Assembly (NCBI RefSeq): GCF_001748285.1 | Contig: NZ_BDGT01000012.1 | Coordinates: 1-64,000, forward strand | Source of the DNA: Thermogemmatispora onikobensis | GTDB taxonomy: Bacteria; Chloroflexota; Ktedonobacteria; Ktedonobacterales; Ktedonobacteraceae | Length of the DNA: 64,000 bases | Reading direction: 5' to 3' | Shown: positions 1 to 8,995 of the stretch, one piece after another | Numbering within the stretch: the first letter of the stretch is position 1 | How the letters are laid out: each line of letters begins with the position of its first letter | Notes under the pieces: generated by a model | What the model saw: only the letters and a program-made list of their open reading frames with translations | Databases searched by the model: none | Told to the model about the DNA's origin: nothing | Made by a program: the position numbers and the translations under genes

Positions 1-111
1 GAAAGGAAGGAAGGAAGAGGCGCAGCGCAGCATAGGCTGGCTGGCCTGGCTGACGGGCTGGCAGCGGTCTCTCTCCTGGCCGGGCGCATTTCAGAGGAGG
101 TTCCAAACACA

Positions 112-1365
112 ATGGCTGTTGACATCCTCAACCCTTATGAAGTAGCGGTTGCTCAATTTGACGAAGCCGCCGAGATCCTTGGCCTCTCGCAGGCCATGCG
201 GGCCATTCTGCGCAAGCCCAAACGAGAACTCATTGTCAATTTTCCCGTGCGGATGGATAACGGTGACGTCCAGATGTTCACCGGCTACCGTGTTCAGCAC
301 AATATCAATCGTGGTCCCGCGAAAGGCGGTATTCGCTTCAGTCCCGAGGTCTCCCTGGATGAAGTGCGAGCTTTGGCCATGTGGATGACCTGGAAGTGTG
401 CGGTGGTGGGCATCCCCTTTGGCGGCGCCAAGGGGGGGGTCGTCTGTGATCCACATAAGCTCTCGCGCAACGAGCTAGAGCGGCTCACGAGGCGCTACGC
501 AACCGAAATCTCCATTCTGATTGGCCCCAATAGCGATATCCCGGCCCCCGACATGAACACGAATCCCCAGATTATGGCCTGGATCATGGATACCTATTCC
601 ATGCATCGCGGCTATTCGGTTCCCGAGGTCGTGACGGGGAAGCCGCTCTCGATCGGGGGGAGCGAGGGGCGCCTGGAAGCGACGGCGCGCGGTGTGCAGG
701 TTGTGACGCGCGAGGCCCTGCTGAGTCTGGGCATGCAGGTAGAAGGAGCCAGGGTAGTCATCCAGGGCTTTGGCAACGTGGGAGGCAATTCGGCCCGCCT
801 GCTGCAGTCCCTCGGCTGCAAGATTGTCGGCCTGAGCGACATCAGCGGTGGCGTTTATAATCCCAACGGCATTGATGTCATGCGCGCGCTACGCTACTCA
901 CAGGAACATGGTGGCCTGCGTGGTCTGCCCGACAGTGAGCAAGTGACCAATCAAGAGCTGTTGGAATTGCCCTGTGATGTACTGATCCCGGCTGCCCTGG
1001 AGAATCAACTGACGGCCCAGAACGCGCCGCGTGTCAAAGCGGGTCTGATCATTGAAGCCGCCAATGGTCCAACGACGCCCGAGGCCGACCGCATCTTCCA
1101 GGATCGGGGTATCACGGTGGTGCCTGACATCCTGGCCAATGCTGGAGGCGTAACGGTCAGCTATTTCGAATGGGTCCAGGATTTGCAGCGCTTCTTCTGG
1201 TCGGAGGACGAGATCAATCAACGCCTGGAGCGGATCATGGTGCGTTCGTTCCAGGCAGTGCAAGACCGGGCTGAGCGTCAGCGCACCAGCCTGCGCATGG
1301 GGGCTTACCTGCTGGCTGTGGCGCGTGTCGCCGAGGCCACCGAAGCGCGTGGTATCTATCCCTGA
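112..1365 (+). CDS. gdhA: Glu/Leu/Phe/Val dehydrogenase, probable glutamate dehydrogenase
   Basis: Cytoplasmic NAD(P)-dependent enzyme that interconverts glutamate and 2-oxoglutarate plus ammonia. The 417-residue length is normal for the hexameric family. Visible motifs are RGPAKGGIRF (substrate-side Lys71), PFGGAKGGV with the expected catalytic Lys107, the DIPAPD segment (142-147), and the Rossmann glycine motif GFGNVG (219-224). The ATG start is set by AGAGGAGG at 93-100. The gene converges on recJ, with an 80-nt gap holding a weak hairpin. The sequence does not show whether NAD or NADP is used, or whether glutamate rather than another amino acid is the substrate. Glutamate is the family default. 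Confidence 0.92.
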   Translation: MAVDILNPYEVAVAQFDEAAEILGLSQAMRAILRKPKRELIVNFPVRMDNGDVQMFTGYRVQHNINRGPAKGGIRFSPEVSLDEVRALAMWMTWKCAVVGIPFGGAKGGVVCDPHKLSRNELERLTRRYATEISILIGPNSDIPAPDMNTNPQIMAWIMDTYSMHRGYSVPEVVTGKPLSIGGSEGRLEATARGVQVVTREALLSLGMQVEGARVVIQGFGNVGGNSARLLQSLGCKIVGLSDISGGVYNPNGIDVMRALRYSQEHGGLRGLPDSEQVTNQELLELPCDVLIPAALENQLTAQNAPRVKAGLIIEAANGPTTPEADRIFQDRGITVVPDILANAGGVTVSYFEWVQDLQRFFWSEDEINQRLERIMVRSFQAVQDRAERQRTSLRMGAYLLAVARVAEATEARGIYP

Positions 1366-1393
1366 GCTGGAGGGGCAGGAACCCTTTGGCCTG

Positions 1394-1423
1394 GCTGGCG
1401 GGCTGACTAACGGGCCGGCCAGC
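1394..1423. terminator. Weak hairpin between convergent gdhA and recJ
   Basis: GCTGGC (1394-1399) pairs with GCCAGC (1418-1423), followed on the plus strand by TCTTCC. It lies in the only gap between two convergent genes, so a shared terminator is plausible. The stem is short and the T tract is poor. Confidence 0.3.
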
Positions 1424-1445
1424 TCTTCCGTTCGAGGCAGGCAGC

Positions 1446-3260
1446 TCAGGTTGAGGGCGAGGGTGTGATAGCAAGAATCTTGAGCGTGATCTCGCGCGTG
1501 CTCTCGCCCTCCTGGGGACTCCAGGCTGGTTCGATGCGGAAAATCACGTCGACGTGTGATGCGCCGTTGAGAGCGCTCATGTGGGTAGCTCCACGCACGA
1601 AAGTTCCCATGACCTGCAGATTGCCGATGCCGAGGCGCACCCGCAAGTTGCGTCCTGCCGGCCCACTGCTCCAGTAGTTGAGCAGGCGCATCTTCTCGGC
1701 TTTGAAGACCGGCTCAGGATTAGCGGCTCCGAAGGGGCCAAGCTGGCGAATGCGGCTATAGGTTTGGTACTGGAAATATTCGGGGCGGCGCAGCACCAGA
1801 TCGACCATGAGGCTATGGGCAGGGGGTGGGGGCGTGCTCTCCTGCTCGGCGAGGGGGGCCCTGGTCTCGCTCGGTAGCAGGGCCGACTCCAGGCCGCTGC
1901 CGTTGCTCTGGCCATCGTGCCAGTTCAGCAGGTGCTGGTGGAGGGCTTCCACATAGTGGTTGGCGATCGTAAAGCCAGCGGCCTGAGCATGACCGCCGTA
2001 GCGCTCGAAGAGATGGGCGCAGCCGCGCAAGGCTGCAATCATATTGAAACCCTCGCGACTTCTGGCCGAGCCACGGCTGAAGTCCTTGCCGCGACTCAGG
2101 ACCAGCACAGGGCGGCGAACCTCCTCAGCCAGCTTGCTGGCGACCAGACCAATGATTCCTTCGGGCCAGTTGTCGCCGCTGACCAGGACCACAGCGTCAT
2201 CCGGGCGGCGCGCTGCCTCCTCGCGCGCCAGACTCATCAGCTCCTCAGTCTGAGCCTGGCGCAGGTGATTCAGGTGCTCCAGGCGGGCGGCGTAGGTCTG
2301 AGCCTCAGCCGGGTCGTCCGTCATCAGCAGTTCGCAGGCCAGACGGGCATCTTCCATGCGTCCAGCGGCGTTGAGGCGTGGCCCCAGGACAAAGGCAACG
2401 TCGCGCTCGCGGACCTGGCCAGGCTGCAGCCCGGCGCTTTTCATCAGTGCCAGCAAGCCTGGACACCTCGTCTGATTGAGACGCTCCAGTCCCAGCCGTA
2501 CCAGCGTATGATTCTCGCCGAGCAGCTCGGCCACGTCGGCGATCGTGCCGATGGCCACCAGATCGAGCAAGGCCAGCTCCTCCTCGCGTGGCAGATCAAA
2601 GGAGCGGTAGAGCGCCTGCACCAGCTTAAAGGCCACTCCGACTCCACAAAGCACACGTTCGGGATACGTCGAGTCAGGACGCCAGGGGTTCACCAGGGCA
2701 TAGGCTGCTGGCAGCTCATCCGGGGGGCGATGATGATCGGTAATAATCACATCGATGCCGAGAACCTCGTGGGCATAGCGCACCTGAGCCACGTCGGAGC
2801 TGGCGCAATCGGTCGTAATCATCAACGACGTTCCCTGACGCTTGAGCCAGTCGAGAGCGCCAACATTGAGGCCGCAGCCCTCATCGATCCGTGACGGAAT
2901 GTAGTAGTCGAGGGGAGCCTCAGCACGCTTCAGCCGGCGCAAGGCCCGCATCAAGAGCGCGGTGGCAGTCACCCCATCGGCGTCGAAGTCGCCATAGACC
3001 GTGATGTGCTCGCCTGCCAGCAGTGCGCGGCGAATGCGCTCCAGAGCGCGCGGAAGGTCGATCAGCGTCAGAGGATCAGGCGTCTGCTCATACCGTGCCT
3101 CCAGGAAAGCCTTCATCTCCTCTGGCGTGCGCAGACCCCGGTTGTAAAGCAATTGGGCATGCAGGGGTTCGATGCCCGCCGCCCGGAAACGACGGAACTG
3201 ACTGGCACTTAACAGCTCACAGACACGCCAGCCGAGGCGTGATACTCTCTCCGACTCCAC
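1446..3260 (-). CDS. recJ: Single-stranded-DNA exonuclease RecJ
   Basis: 5'-3' single-strand DNA exonuclease of the DHH phosphoesterase superfamily, acting in recombination and mismatch repair. At 604 residues it fits the family. Metal-binding motifs are DFDADG (91-96), TTDCASSD (149-156) and DHH (175-177). The DHHA1 part carries GSARS (397-401) and GGHAQAAG (422-429). A C-terminal OB-like extension reaches the end. The start lies 28 nt after the hemW stop, with an AGAAGGA-type ribosome site, so recJ is probably the last gene of a surA-like / hemW / recJ transcript. Confidence 0.93.
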   Translation of the reverse strand: MESERVSRLGWRVCELLSASQFRRFRAAGIEPLHAQLLYNRGLRTPEEMKAFLEARYEQTPDPLTLIDLPRALERIRRALLAGEHITVYGDFDADGVTATALLMRALRRLKRAEAPLDYYIPSRIDEGCGLNVGALDWLKRQGTSLMITTDCASSDVAQVRYAHEVLGIDVIITDHHRPPDELPAAYALVNPWRPDSTYPERVLCGVGVAFKLVQALYRSFDLPREEELALLDLVAIGTIADVAELLGENHTLVRLGLERLNQTRCPGLLALMKSAGLQPGQVRERDVAFVLGPRLNAAGRMEDARLACELLMTDDPAEAQTYAARLEHLNHLRQAQTEELMSLAREEAARRPDDAVVLVSGDNWPEGIIGLVASKLAEEVRRPVLVLSRGKDFSRGSARSREGFNMIAALRGCAHLFERYGGHAQAAGFTIANHYVEALHQHLLNWHDGQSNGSGLESALLPSETRAPLAEQESTPPPPAHSLMVDLVLRRPEYFQYQTYSRIRQLGPFGAANPEPVFKAEKMRLLNYWSSGPAGRNLRVRLGIGNLQVMGTFVRGATHMSALNGASHVDVIFRIEPAWSPQEGESTREITLKILAITPSPST

Positions 3261-3288
3261 GGGTATATCCTTCTCTCTCCGCTCTCAG

Positions 3289-4515
3289 CTAATCTTCGTC
3301 GGGAAGCAGGCACAGAAAGACCTCGTTGCCTAGCAGGCGCCCACGTTTGCTCAGGCGGAGCCAGGTCCCATCGTCGTACTCCAACAAGCCGGCCTCAGAG
3401 ACATGGCGCAGGCGCTGCCCGGCAAACTGCCAAAAGTCCAGGCCGAAGCGCTCGCGAAAAGAAGGGAGATGGAGACCGCGAGCGGTGCGCAGGGCCAAAA
3501 AGGCTGTTTCGGCCATCTGCTCCTCAAGGGAGAGCGTTTCGCTCTCCGCCTCGGGGCGCTGACGGGAAGCGAGGAGGCGCATATACTGGCGTGGCTCGCG
3601 CACATTCGAAAAACGGCGTCCGGCAAAGCAAGAATGGGCGCCGGCGCCCAGGCCCAGGTAAGGGAGATTGAGCCAATACGTCAGATTGTGACGGCACTCG
3701 TGACCGGGACGAGCCCAGTTCGAAATCTCGTAGTTCGCATAGCCCGCCTCCTGCAGCAGCGCGTCGGCATACTCATACATCTCAGCGCAGAGATCCTCAT
3801 CGGCAGGGGCCAGCCGTCCCTCCTCTACCCAGGTAAAGAAGGGCGTTCCCTCCTCCACGATCAGCGAATAGAGTGACAGATGATCGGGTTCCAGCTCCAG
3901 CGCCCGCAGCAGGGTCTCGCGCCAGTGAGCCATCGTCTGCTCTGGCAGACCGAACATCAGATCGAGATTCAGCGAAGCGAAGCCAGCGGAGCGGGCTGCT
4001 CGTACGGCCTGCTTCACATCCTCTGGAGAGTGGGTGCGCCCAAGCAGCTTCAGCAGGTGAGGGTCGAAGCTTTGCGCCCCCAAACTCAGGCGGTTGACCC
4101 CTGCTGCGCGCAGGGCCTGCAGGTGCTCGCTGGAAAGTGTGCCTGGGTTAGCCTCCAGCGAGATTTCTGCCGCCGGATCAACGGCAAAAGCCGCCCGGCA
4201 GGCAGCGAGCAATCGGCGAATCTGCTCAGCGCTCAAGAGGCTGGGAGTGCCTCCACCGAAGTAGATTGTTCGGGCGCGGCGCGGGCCGCCTGAGACTGGG
4301 CGGACCATCTCGCCTGCCAGCTCAATCTCGGTTTGTAAGGCGCGCACGTATGGCTCACGAAGCGACAGCAGACCTGCATACGTATTAAAATCGCAATAGT
4401 AGCAGCGCGTATGGCAGAAAGGGATATGCAGGTAAAGTGAAACGCTCTCCAGCAAAGAAGAGAGCGGTTCGTCGAAGAGTACCGTATCTGGAGCGCTGCA
4501 GAGAGAAGCTGACAT
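3289..4515 (-). CDS. hemW: HemW-type radical SAM heme chaperone
   Basis: Radical SAM protein related to coproporphyrinogen dehydrogenase but of the HemW type, which delivers heme to respiratory enzymes. It has the CX3CX2C cluster motif CHTRCYYC, GGGTPS, and the HNLTYW motif that marks HemW rather than HemN. I chose the ATG at 4515 because AGGAAAG lies just upstream. An upstream in-frame start at 4590 would add 25 residues with no family support and would run into a hairpin. It sits between the foldase gene and recJ in the same direction. A heme chaperone fits a genome with SDH and other respiratory enzymes. Confidence 0.88.
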   Translation of the reverse strand: MSASLCSAPDTVLFDEPLSSLLESVSLYLHIPFCHTRCYYCDFNTYAGLLSLREPYVRALQTEIELAGEMVRPVSGGPRRARTIYFGGGTPSLLSAEQIRRLLAACRAAFAVDPAAEISLEANPGTLSSEHLQALRAAGVNRLSLGAQSFDPHLLKLLGRTHSPEDVKQAVRAARSAGFASLNLDLMFGLPEQTMAHWRETLLRALELEPDHLSLYSLIVEEGTPFFTWVEEGRLAPADEDLCAEMYEYADALLQEAGYANYEISNWARPGHECRHNLTYWLNLPYLGLGAGAHSCFAGRRFSNVREPRQYMRLLASRQRPEAESETLSLEEQMAETAFLALRTARGLHLPSFRERFGLDFWQFAGQRLRHVSEAGLLEYDDGTWLRLSKRGRLLGNEVFLCLLPDED

Positions 4516-4542
4516 ACTTTCCTGCCTACTTGAGAGAGAGAA

Positions 4543-4570
4543 AGCGCCAGACCAGGACAGTCCTGGCGCT
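4543..4570 (-). terminator. Inverted repeat just upstream of hemW
   Basis: AGCGCCAG (4543-4550) pairs with CTGGCGCT (4563-4570). Inside it a second perfect dyad, CCAGGAC-A-GTCCTGG, offers an alternative fold. On the minus strand it is followed by a pyrimidine run. It could be a terminator, an attenuator between the foldase gene and hemW, or an RNA processing site. Confidence 0.4.
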
Positions 4571-4607
4571 GCCATCCTCCTCTCCAGCATTGAGAGAAGG
4601 AATGGAA

Positions 4608-4667
4608 GGGAGCTGCCGGCCTGATCGCTGCTTGCTGGTCTGGATAGGCCAGAGCCGGCCAGCTCCC
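4608..4667 (-). terminator. Hairpin after the SurA-like gene
   Basis: GGGAGCT plus GCCGGC (4608-4620) pairs with GCCGGC, one bulged C, then AGCTCCC (4654-4667). It lies directly downstream of the foldase stop codon on the minus strand. The downstream run is C/T-rich rather than pure T, so termination may be partial. Confidence 0.45.
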
Positions 4668-4693
4668 TGATAATGACACAGCCTTTGAGACGA

Positions 4694-6151
4694 CTACTGG
4701 CTCGGTGCCGTCAAGCCGCTGCCGTTCTGGGAAGGACCGCTCACAGGCAGCTCAGTCGGCATATTGATTGGATCAAAGAGCCGGTTCTGATCGGCGGGTG
4801 TGATATGGGTTGTTGGCAAGGCCCGGATCTCAAGGGACCAGTTCGAGAGAGCGTTGTCCTTCAGGGTCTGAAGGGTGCTCTTATCCAAGGCACGGGAAGG
4901 ATCGATCCCGAGGATCTGGACGATATGGTAAGAGCCATTCTCCATAATGATGGGGCTGATCTCATTGACAGTCCGGGCGGGGTCGAAGAGCCAGTTATCG
5001 ATGTAGGCTTGGCCCTCCTGATGGGCATACTGGCCGCGGGCCAGCCAGCCGAGGTAACCGCCCTTCGTATTGGTCGTCGTATCGACCGACTTCTGGCGAG
5101 CCAGAGTAGCGAAATCGGCGCCCTTCTTCAGCTGATCCAGGATCTTCTGGGCATCGGCCTTAGTACTGAGCGTTATGGTACGGGCCAGCACCTGGTATGT
5201 CGGCGACGTAATCTGCGAAGCCAGATAATTCTGCATATTGTCGCGGCGCAGCTTTAGCGCCATCATCTCATGCATATCGGCATCAGTGACGCTGTCCTGA
5301 GAGAGCATCTGCTGATAGCTGCGCGCGTACTGGCCTGATTTCGGCATATTGGCCTTCAGATCGTTAAGGGCACGCTCGACCTGAGCGGCGGTCGGCTCGA
5401 TGCGGGCGCGGATCGAGGCGGGCTGTGTTTGAAGCCACTCGCGGATCAGCTCATCATCCTGGAGCCAGGTCGCGCTATCGTTACCGATCTGGGACTGAGT
5501 GAAAGGACCTTGCTGCTCGAAAGGAATGGTATTTTGGGTCAGATCGTTCAGCTGGGATTGCAGCTTATCGTGCTGGGACTGAGCGTTAGCGTAAGCCTGC
5601 TTGGCCGCGTTCAGCTCCTTGGTCAGCTGAGTGCGCTGGGGACTGGAGCCAGCGGGTAACTTACTGAGTTGCTTATTGAGATCGTCGATCTGCTTGGAAG
5701 CGTTATTCATCGCCTGCTGTTGCTGAGCGATCTGCTTTTCGAGATTGGTGCGCTGGGCGAAGAGGCCATTTGGTCCGTAGAGCTTATTGATCTCCAACTG
5801 TGTCTGCAGGACCACCAGCTTGTGGTACTCGGACTGGGGGATGTCGTGGCCATTGACCGAGGTAATCGGCAAGCTTGGCACGATCACGTTGATGTTGATC
5901 CAGAAACCGATGAGAACGCCGACGATGGTGAGCAAGATAAGGACCGTGAGAGCCCAGGTAGCCCGAACGCGGATACGGTTTTTCTCGCTCTGAGAGAGGT
6001 GGCTACCCCAGCCGAAGATCAGGGGTTTGCCATCTCGTCGGGCCGCCACAAGGGCAGTCTGGCGGACATAGCGCCTGGACTTGGCCTTCTCCGGGCGGCT
6101 TGCTCGCGTTGACCGCTGGTTTTGGGGTTCACGCGCTGTTTGACTCGTCAT
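4694..6151 (-). CDS. Membrane-anchored SurA/PrsA-like parvulin peptidyl-prolyl isomerase
   Basis: Probable extracytoplasmic folding factor of 485 residues. A basic cytoplasmic N-terminus leads to one transmembrane segment (about 64-88). A SurA-like N-terminal region then carries a Gln-rich coiled coil, and a C-terminal parvulin domain contains GADFATLARQKSVD and the GGYLGWLARGQ segment typical of rotamase domains. The ATG at 6151 is preferred over an upstream in-frame start because a strong promoter lies at 6199-6227 and would exclude the longer form. It is the first gene of a likely operon with hemW and recJ. Which exported proteins it helps fold cannot be told from sequence. Confidence 0.82.
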   Translation of the reverse strand: MTSQTAREPQNQRSTRASRPEKAKSRRYVRQTALVAARRDGKPLIFGWGSHLSQSEKNRIRVRATWALTVLILLTIVGVLIGFWININVIVPSLPITSVNGHDIPQSEYHKLVVLQTQLEINKLYGPNGLFAQRTNLEKQIAQQQQAMNNASKQIDDLNKQLSKLPAGSSPQRTQLTKELNAAKQAYANAQSQHDKLQSQLNDLTQNTIPFEQQGPFTQSQIGNDSATWLQDDELIREWLQTQPASIRARIEPTAAQVERALNDLKANMPKSGQYARSYQQMLSQDSVTDADMHEMMALKLRRDNMQNYLASQITSPTYQVLARTITLSTKADAQKILDQLKKGADFATLARQKSVDTTTNTKGGYLGWLARGQYAHQEGQAYIDNWLFDPARTVNEISPIIMENGSYHIVQILGIDPSRALDKSTLQTLKDNALSNWSLEIRALPTTHITPADQNRLFDPINMPTELPVSGPSQNGSGLTAPSQ

Positions 6152-6198
6152 AGTGGAAGAACCCTTTCCTGCCTTCAGCAATGGCTGCTCATGGCTCC

Positions 6199-6227
6199 AT
6201 GATACACAGGAACAGTCTATGAGACAA
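6199..6227 (-). promoter_or_regulatory. Sigma-70-type promoter for the SurA-like gene
   Basis: On the minus strand TTGTCT (6227-6222), a 17-bp spacer, then TATCAT (6204-6199). The predicted start near 6192 gives a leader of about 40 nt. Confidence 0.65.
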
Positions 6228-6596
6228 GAGGGCAAGCCTCGACTCAGCTTTCAGGCTTCTTGTCCCCCTATTCTCATGGCTGTATCCCCCTCGCTGTATC
6301 CTCGGGCGGATCGTTGGCAGAGGCGCCCAGCCCGACTGTGACCGTGCCAGTCGCCGTTTGCCTCTCCTTTCTCCTTGCCACTCTGCTCTGCCACTTTGGC
6401 GTTGCTTGGCCCAGAGTAGCAGGAGCGGAGAGATGGAGAGCCGGGCGAGCCTCCATCTCTCTCGTCCCTCTCTGGTTGACAGCCTATCTGTCTCTCTGCC
6501 ACCCGGGCGAGCGGCGCAACCATTTCGCAGCCATTGCTGGCAGCGAAGCGTGCCTCTTGCTTGCTTGGGCTAAGCTGAAGGTCTTGGTCTTGCTCG
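6228..6596. other. Non-coding spacer with a hairpin and short direct repeats
   Basis: No convincing gene. It holds a perfect 8-bp stem, AGATGGAG (6431-6438) with CTCCATCT (6451-6458), a candidate terminator for rpsR on the minus strand. GCTGTATCC occurs twice (6279-6287 and 6293-6301), just upstream of the foldase promoter. Confidence 0.5.
6431..6458 (-). terminator. Candidate terminator downstream of rpsR
   Basis: A perfect 8-bp stem with a 12-nt loop, followed on the minus strand by a CT-rich run, about 140 nt past the rpsR stop. There is no long T tract. Confidence 0.4.
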
Positions 6597-6995
6597 CTAC
6601 ATGCTGCGCATATGCTCTGCGGTATAGGGCAGCAGAGCCATAAAGCGGGCCTGCTTGAGCGCGCGGCTCAGAGCGCGCTGGTGCTTGGCGCAGGTGCCCG
6701 TCTTGCGGCGGGGCTCGATCTTGCCGCGATCGGAGATGTAGCGCTTCAGGAAACGGGCGGCATCCTTATAGTCGATCTCGCGCACGCGGTCGTGGCAGAA
6801 CTGGCAGACCTTGCGCCGGGGGCCACGGATGCCCTCGCGGCGAGGTGGGCGAGCGCTCGTCTGGGGCTGAGCAGGCGCCTGGCCCTGGCCCGGGGCTTGA
6901 GCGCTGGCGCCGCCGGCCTGCGCTGCCTGGCCCTGAGTATTCTGCTGGGCGGCTGGGGCTGTTGACTGGTTTGCCGCTTCGTTACGCTTTTGCAC
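6597..6995 (-). CDS. rpsR: 30S ribosomal protein S18 with N-terminal low-complexity extension
   Basis: Small-subunit platform protein that pairs with S6. The S18 core is clear from KVCQFC through the TGTCAKHQR segment to the C-terminus. The cysteines make it the zinc-binding (C+) form. About 50 extra N-terminal residues rich in Ala, Gln and Pro precede the core, which is unusual. I place the start at a GTG (6995) because AAGGAGG lies at 7014-7008. A longer reading from a TTG at 7025 would translate that ribosome site itself. It is the third gene of rpsF-ssb-rpsR, 87 nt after ssb. Confidence 0.92.
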   Translation of the reverse strand: MQKRNEAANQSTAPAAQQNTQGQAAQAGGASAQAPGQGQAPAQPQTSARPPRREGIRGPRRKVCQFCHDRVREIDYKDAARFLKRYISDRGKIEPRRKTGTCAKHQRALSRALKQARFMALLPYTAEHMRSM

Positions 6996-7082
6996 GGATT
7001 GTCCTCTCCTCCTTCGAACACACAACGGAGTATGTCTCGTTAAGGGGGCGATTCGCCAGCTCTTCTGCCCTGGAGGGAGGGA

Positions 7083-7490
7083 TTAGAAGGGCTGAGAATC
7101 GTCCAAATCTTCAAGGAAATCACCGCTGTCGGTTGGGAACTCGTCCGAGACATCGGCCTCTTGTGGCTTAGGCGAGAGGAAGCGCAGATCGCTGGCGATC
7201 ACATCGAAGGCGGTGCGTTCGACACCGTTCTTATCGGTATACTTGCGCTGTGCGACTCGCCCTTCCACATAGACCTTGCTGCCCTTGCGCAGGTACTGAT
7301 AGCAGCGCTCGGCCAGCGAGCGCCAGGCGACCACATTGAACCATTCAGTTTCCTCGCGCTTCTCGCCGCTGGGGGTCTTGTAGGTACGGCTGACTGCCAG
7401 CGAAAAGCGAGTGACAGCTGTCCCATTATCGGTGTAGGACATTTCCGGGTTACGGCCCAGGTTGCCGATCAGCATGATTTTGTTCAGCAT
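7083..7490 (-). CDS. ssb: Single-stranded DNA-binding protein
   Basis: OB-fold protein that coats single-stranded DNA in replication and repair. The 135 residues begin MLNKIMLIGNLGRNPE, with the usual WFNVVAW segment and KGSKVYVEGR. The C-terminus is acidic and ends DLDDSQPF, the partner-binding tip found in bacterial SSBs. The linker between OB fold and tip is short. It lies between rpsF and rpsR as in many bacteria. Confidence 0.95.
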   Translation of the reverse strand: MLNKIMLIGNLGRNPEMSYTDNGTAVTRFSLAVSRTYKTPSGEKREETEWFNVVAWRSLAERCYQYLRKGSKVYVEGRVAQRKYTDKNGVERTAFDVIASDLRFLSPKPQEADVSDEFPTDSGDFLEDLDDSQPF

Positions 7491-7667
7491 CGCTTAGATC
7501 CTTTCGTCGCACTGGGAGACGCCGCACCATCCTTCGCTGAAGCCAGATGGGAGCAGGGCTGACCCTCTCCTGACTGTGTCACTGGCTGGCTGCTCGCCGG
7601 TGTTCTGGTGGAGCGAGCCATTGTCTCGTTGGTCGTGTGCTCATTCCCGAACCGATCGCTAGAGCGC

Positions 7668-8291
7668 CTAGGCTTGCTCAGCCTCGGAGGCTGGGGCTGG
7701 CTGCTCATCGAGGGCGGGAGGGGCACTCTCCATCTCCTCATGCGAGACGGCGGGCGCCTCTTGCTCTCCTACTGCTGATTCTGATGACTGTGATTCCGAA
7801 GATTCTTCTGATGACTGGGTAGCTGCTTCAGAGGCGTCGGCAGGAGCCTCGGCTCCCGCTTCGGAGGTGCTGCCTGCTGTGGCCTCGGCCTCCGCGCTGG
7901 CGCCGGCAAGCTCTTCGCTCGCGACGCTGGCAGGGGCCGGGGCCGGGGCAGCTCCGGCGGCGCTGGCGGCGGCGTAGGCCTCGCGCTCCTTCTGTACCAC
8001 CCGCGGATCGCGTCGTTTGATCAGATGCCGCAGCACCTCCTCTGATACCTTGAGGGTGCGGTCCAGTTCCGGGAGGGTCTCAGCGGAGACACTCATATCA
8101 ACAAAGATATAGATGCCATCGCGTTGATGCTCGATGGGGTAGGCCAACCGTCGCCGCCCCCAGTAGTTCACCCTGACAACCTGGCCGTCATGCGCGGTGA
8201 CGATCTGCTCGATCCGTTCAAGAATAGTACGTGTTCGCTCTTCACTGACTTCGGGATGGAGAATAAAGCCAAGCTCGTAGTCTCTCCTCAC
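7668..8291 (-). CDS. rpsF: 30S ribosomal protein S6 with a long acidic C-terminal tail
   Basis: Small-subunit protein that forms a dimer with S18. Residues 1-100 are a normal S6 core (YELGFILHP at the start, NYWGRRRLAYPI, GIYIFVDM). Residues of about 105-207 are a low-complexity tail of Ala, Glu, Ser and Pro, doubling the usual length. The GTG start at 8291 is fixed by GGAAGGAGG just upstream. It is the first gene of rpsF-ssb-rpsR and has a strong promoter at 8594-8622 with a leader of about 296 nt. The 177-nt gap before ssb holds no recognised gene. Confidence 0.93.
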   Translation of the reverse strand: MRRDYELGFILHPEVSEERTRTILERIEQIVTAHDGQVVRVNYWGRRRLAYPIEHQRDGIYIFVDMSVSAETLPELDRTLKVSEEVLRHLIKRRDPRVVQKEREAYAAASAAGAAPAPAPASVASEELAGASAEAEATAGSTSEAGAEAPADASEAATQSSEESSESQSSESAVGEQEAPAVSHEEMESAPPALDEQPAPASEAEQA

Positions 8292-8587
8292 GAAGCCACC
8301 TCCTTCCTATGGGTTTGCTCGCGGTCAGTCGCGGGTATGGGTGCTTGTTTTGCTGCCGGAGCAGGTGGAGTATGGCGATCTCTATTTTCGCCATCCGCTC
8401 TGCCGCTGTCTTTTGCCCTCTCTTGCTCTTGCCAACCAACCACTCTTGCTCTCGTCCCTTCTCACGTTCACCAGGGAGCAGCGCGGTGCCTGGGTCCCGC
8501 CTGAGAAGGTCGAAGCGCTCTCTGCTCGTTGGGCGGGCAGGCGTGGCCTCTGTATGGCTTTTGAGAGAGTCGCTGTCGCTATAGTGC
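8292..8587 (-). promoter_or_regulatory. Long rpsF leader, candidate S6:S18 autoregulatory region
   Basis: About 296 nt between the predicted transcript start and the rpsF start codon. It includes a perfect stem ATGGCGA/TCGCCAT (8372-8394). In several bacteria the S6:S18 dimer binds such a leader, so autoregulation is plausible. I did not recognise the exact known motif. Confidence 0.35.
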
Positions 8588-8593
8588 CCCGCT

Positions 8594-8622
8594 ATTATAG
8601 CATTGTCCTCCCTCTCTGGCAA
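8594..8622 (-). promoter_or_regulatory. Strong promoter for rpsF-ssb-rpsR
   Basis: On the minus strand TTGCCA (8622-8617), 17 bp, TATAAT (8599-8594), with an extended TGC before the -10. The -35 has one mismatch to consensus. Confidence 0.75.
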
Positions 8623-8960
8623 GAGAAGGCTCGTCTTGCTAAGTGGTGGCTCTCCCTTCCGCGCAGCGGTGCGCTGACAGGGCGACGCAGCTGGACGGGA
8701 CGGACGGGCGAAGGCCGTTCCCCCTTCACCAGAGCGAGGGCCGCGGCCAGTACCAGGGCGGCTCTGCCTTCCGGCCTGGCTCTGTCTGGGCCTCTTGTCT
8801 ATCTCTCCTGCTTTTCTATTCTTGGAACTGCCCGCCAAGGTGGAAATTGACCAGAGCAGAGGCCAGCGAGCTCGCTTCCTTTTCCGCTCGCTCGGGCTGC
8901 CAGATAAGCAGGTAGTCTCTGGCTCTTGAGCCAGAAGACCCAAGAAGGGCCGTCTCCTAC

Positions 8961-8989
8961 TGGACAGCGGGAGCAATCTGTGCTATACT
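8961..8989 (+). promoter_or_regulatory. Strong promoter for rpmI-rplT
   Basis: TGGACA (8961-8966), 17 bp, TATACT (8984-8989), with TGC just before the -10. The predicted start near 8996 leaves a leader of about 283 nt. infC, the usual first gene of this operon, is absent. Confidence 0.7.
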
Positions 8990-8995
8990 CGCAGA

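Noticed and set aside
1917-2894. Long open frame on the plus strand opposite recJ (325 codons)
   Set aside because: It is antisense to a clear recJ, lacks a ribosome site and has no recognisable domain. Long antisense frames are expected in GC-rich genes.
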